The notes under the pieces: model-generated | Told to the model about the DNA's origin: nothing | The model's input: the letters and a program-made list of their open reading frames with translations, nothing else | Database searches by the model: none | Shown here: piece by piece, positions 49,671 to 49,789 of the stretch | Layout of the letters: every line of letters begins with the position of its first letter | Numbering within the stretch: the stretch's first letter is position 1 | Assembly: GCF_017573545.1 (NCBI RefSeq) | Contig: NZ_JAGEOK010000052.1 | Location: 1 to 49,789, forward strand | Reading direction: 5' to 3' | Length of the DNA stretch: 49,789 nucleotides | Source: Actinomadura nitritigenes | GTDB lineage: Bacteria; Actinomycetota; Actinomycetes; Streptosporangiales; Streptosporangiaceae | Program-made: the position numbers and the translations under genes

Positions 49671-49789
<119 letters not shown>

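Overview
The window is about 50 kb of very GC-rich DNA with the codon usage and gene content of a mycothiol-making actinomycete: mshD, glnR, a type VII secretion mycosin, a SigL-like ECF sigma factor, a DivIVA-family coiled-coil protein, a DUF1416/rhodanese sulfur operon and many GTG starts with 1-4 nt stop/start overlaps. A Thermomonosporaceae/Actinomadura-like genome is my best guess, but that is inference. The right edge (about 49,671-49,789) is almost pure C and looks like a read or contig-end artefact.

Layout. 1-428: no gene; a strikingly regular multi-hairpin palindrome, a phased degenerate repeat and a CACACC hexamer tract. 0.4-6.1 kb: mycosin protease, a SMI1/KNR4-like protein, three translationally coupled single-pass membrane proteins, and a polytopic membrane protein whose end overlaps the last of them. 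6.2-8.1 kb: sulfur operon (DUF4395, thiosulfate sulfurtransferase, DUF1416) preceded by an unlisted 21-codon Cys-containing leader peptide. 8.3-10.2 kb: SigL-like sigma factor, zinc-type anti-sigma factor and membrane thioredoxin. 10.2-12.2 kb: LmeA-like protein, MoaD/ThiS protein and the nitrogen regulator GlnR. 12.3-20.4 kb: phosphate region pstS-pstC-pstA-pstB running straight into efeO-efeB and an AcpA-type phosphatase gene, with a textbook PHO box upstream of pstS. 20.6-26.4 kb: HTH protein with two palindromic operators, mshD, a secreted 5'-nucleotidase, Pit-type phosphate transporter with its DUF47 partner, and a metallochaperone. 26.5-31.1 kb: a small conserved protein and a 1,397-residue AAA+ protein with a degenerate first ATPase module. 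31.2-33.8 kb: gamma carbonic anhydrase, DivIVA-domain protein, peptide deformylase. 33.8-40.0 kb: PhoPR-like two-component system, TetR/MFS exporter pair with an iron box, and an HtrA-like protease lacking a PDZ domain. 40.3-49.7 kb: MpaB-type oxygenase, ArfB, two secreted repeat proteins, enoyl-CoA hydratase and short-chain dehydrogenases, topoisomerase IB, metallophosphoesterase, BON protein and nucleotidyltransferase.

Themes. Phosphate recurs: Pst, Pit, two secreted phosphatases and a PHO box lie within 15 kb, and the iron-uptake genes efeOB sit in the pst transcription unit without efeU. The second theme is regulatory: 11-bp-phased TTCAGG direct repeats occur upstream of the two-component regulator and again, four in a row, upstream of the HtrA-like gene, suggesting one local regulon. 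The most unusual items are the perfect multi-branch palindrome at 1-82, the large AAA+ protein with altered Walker B and threonine-arginine motifs, and the TTCAGG regulon.
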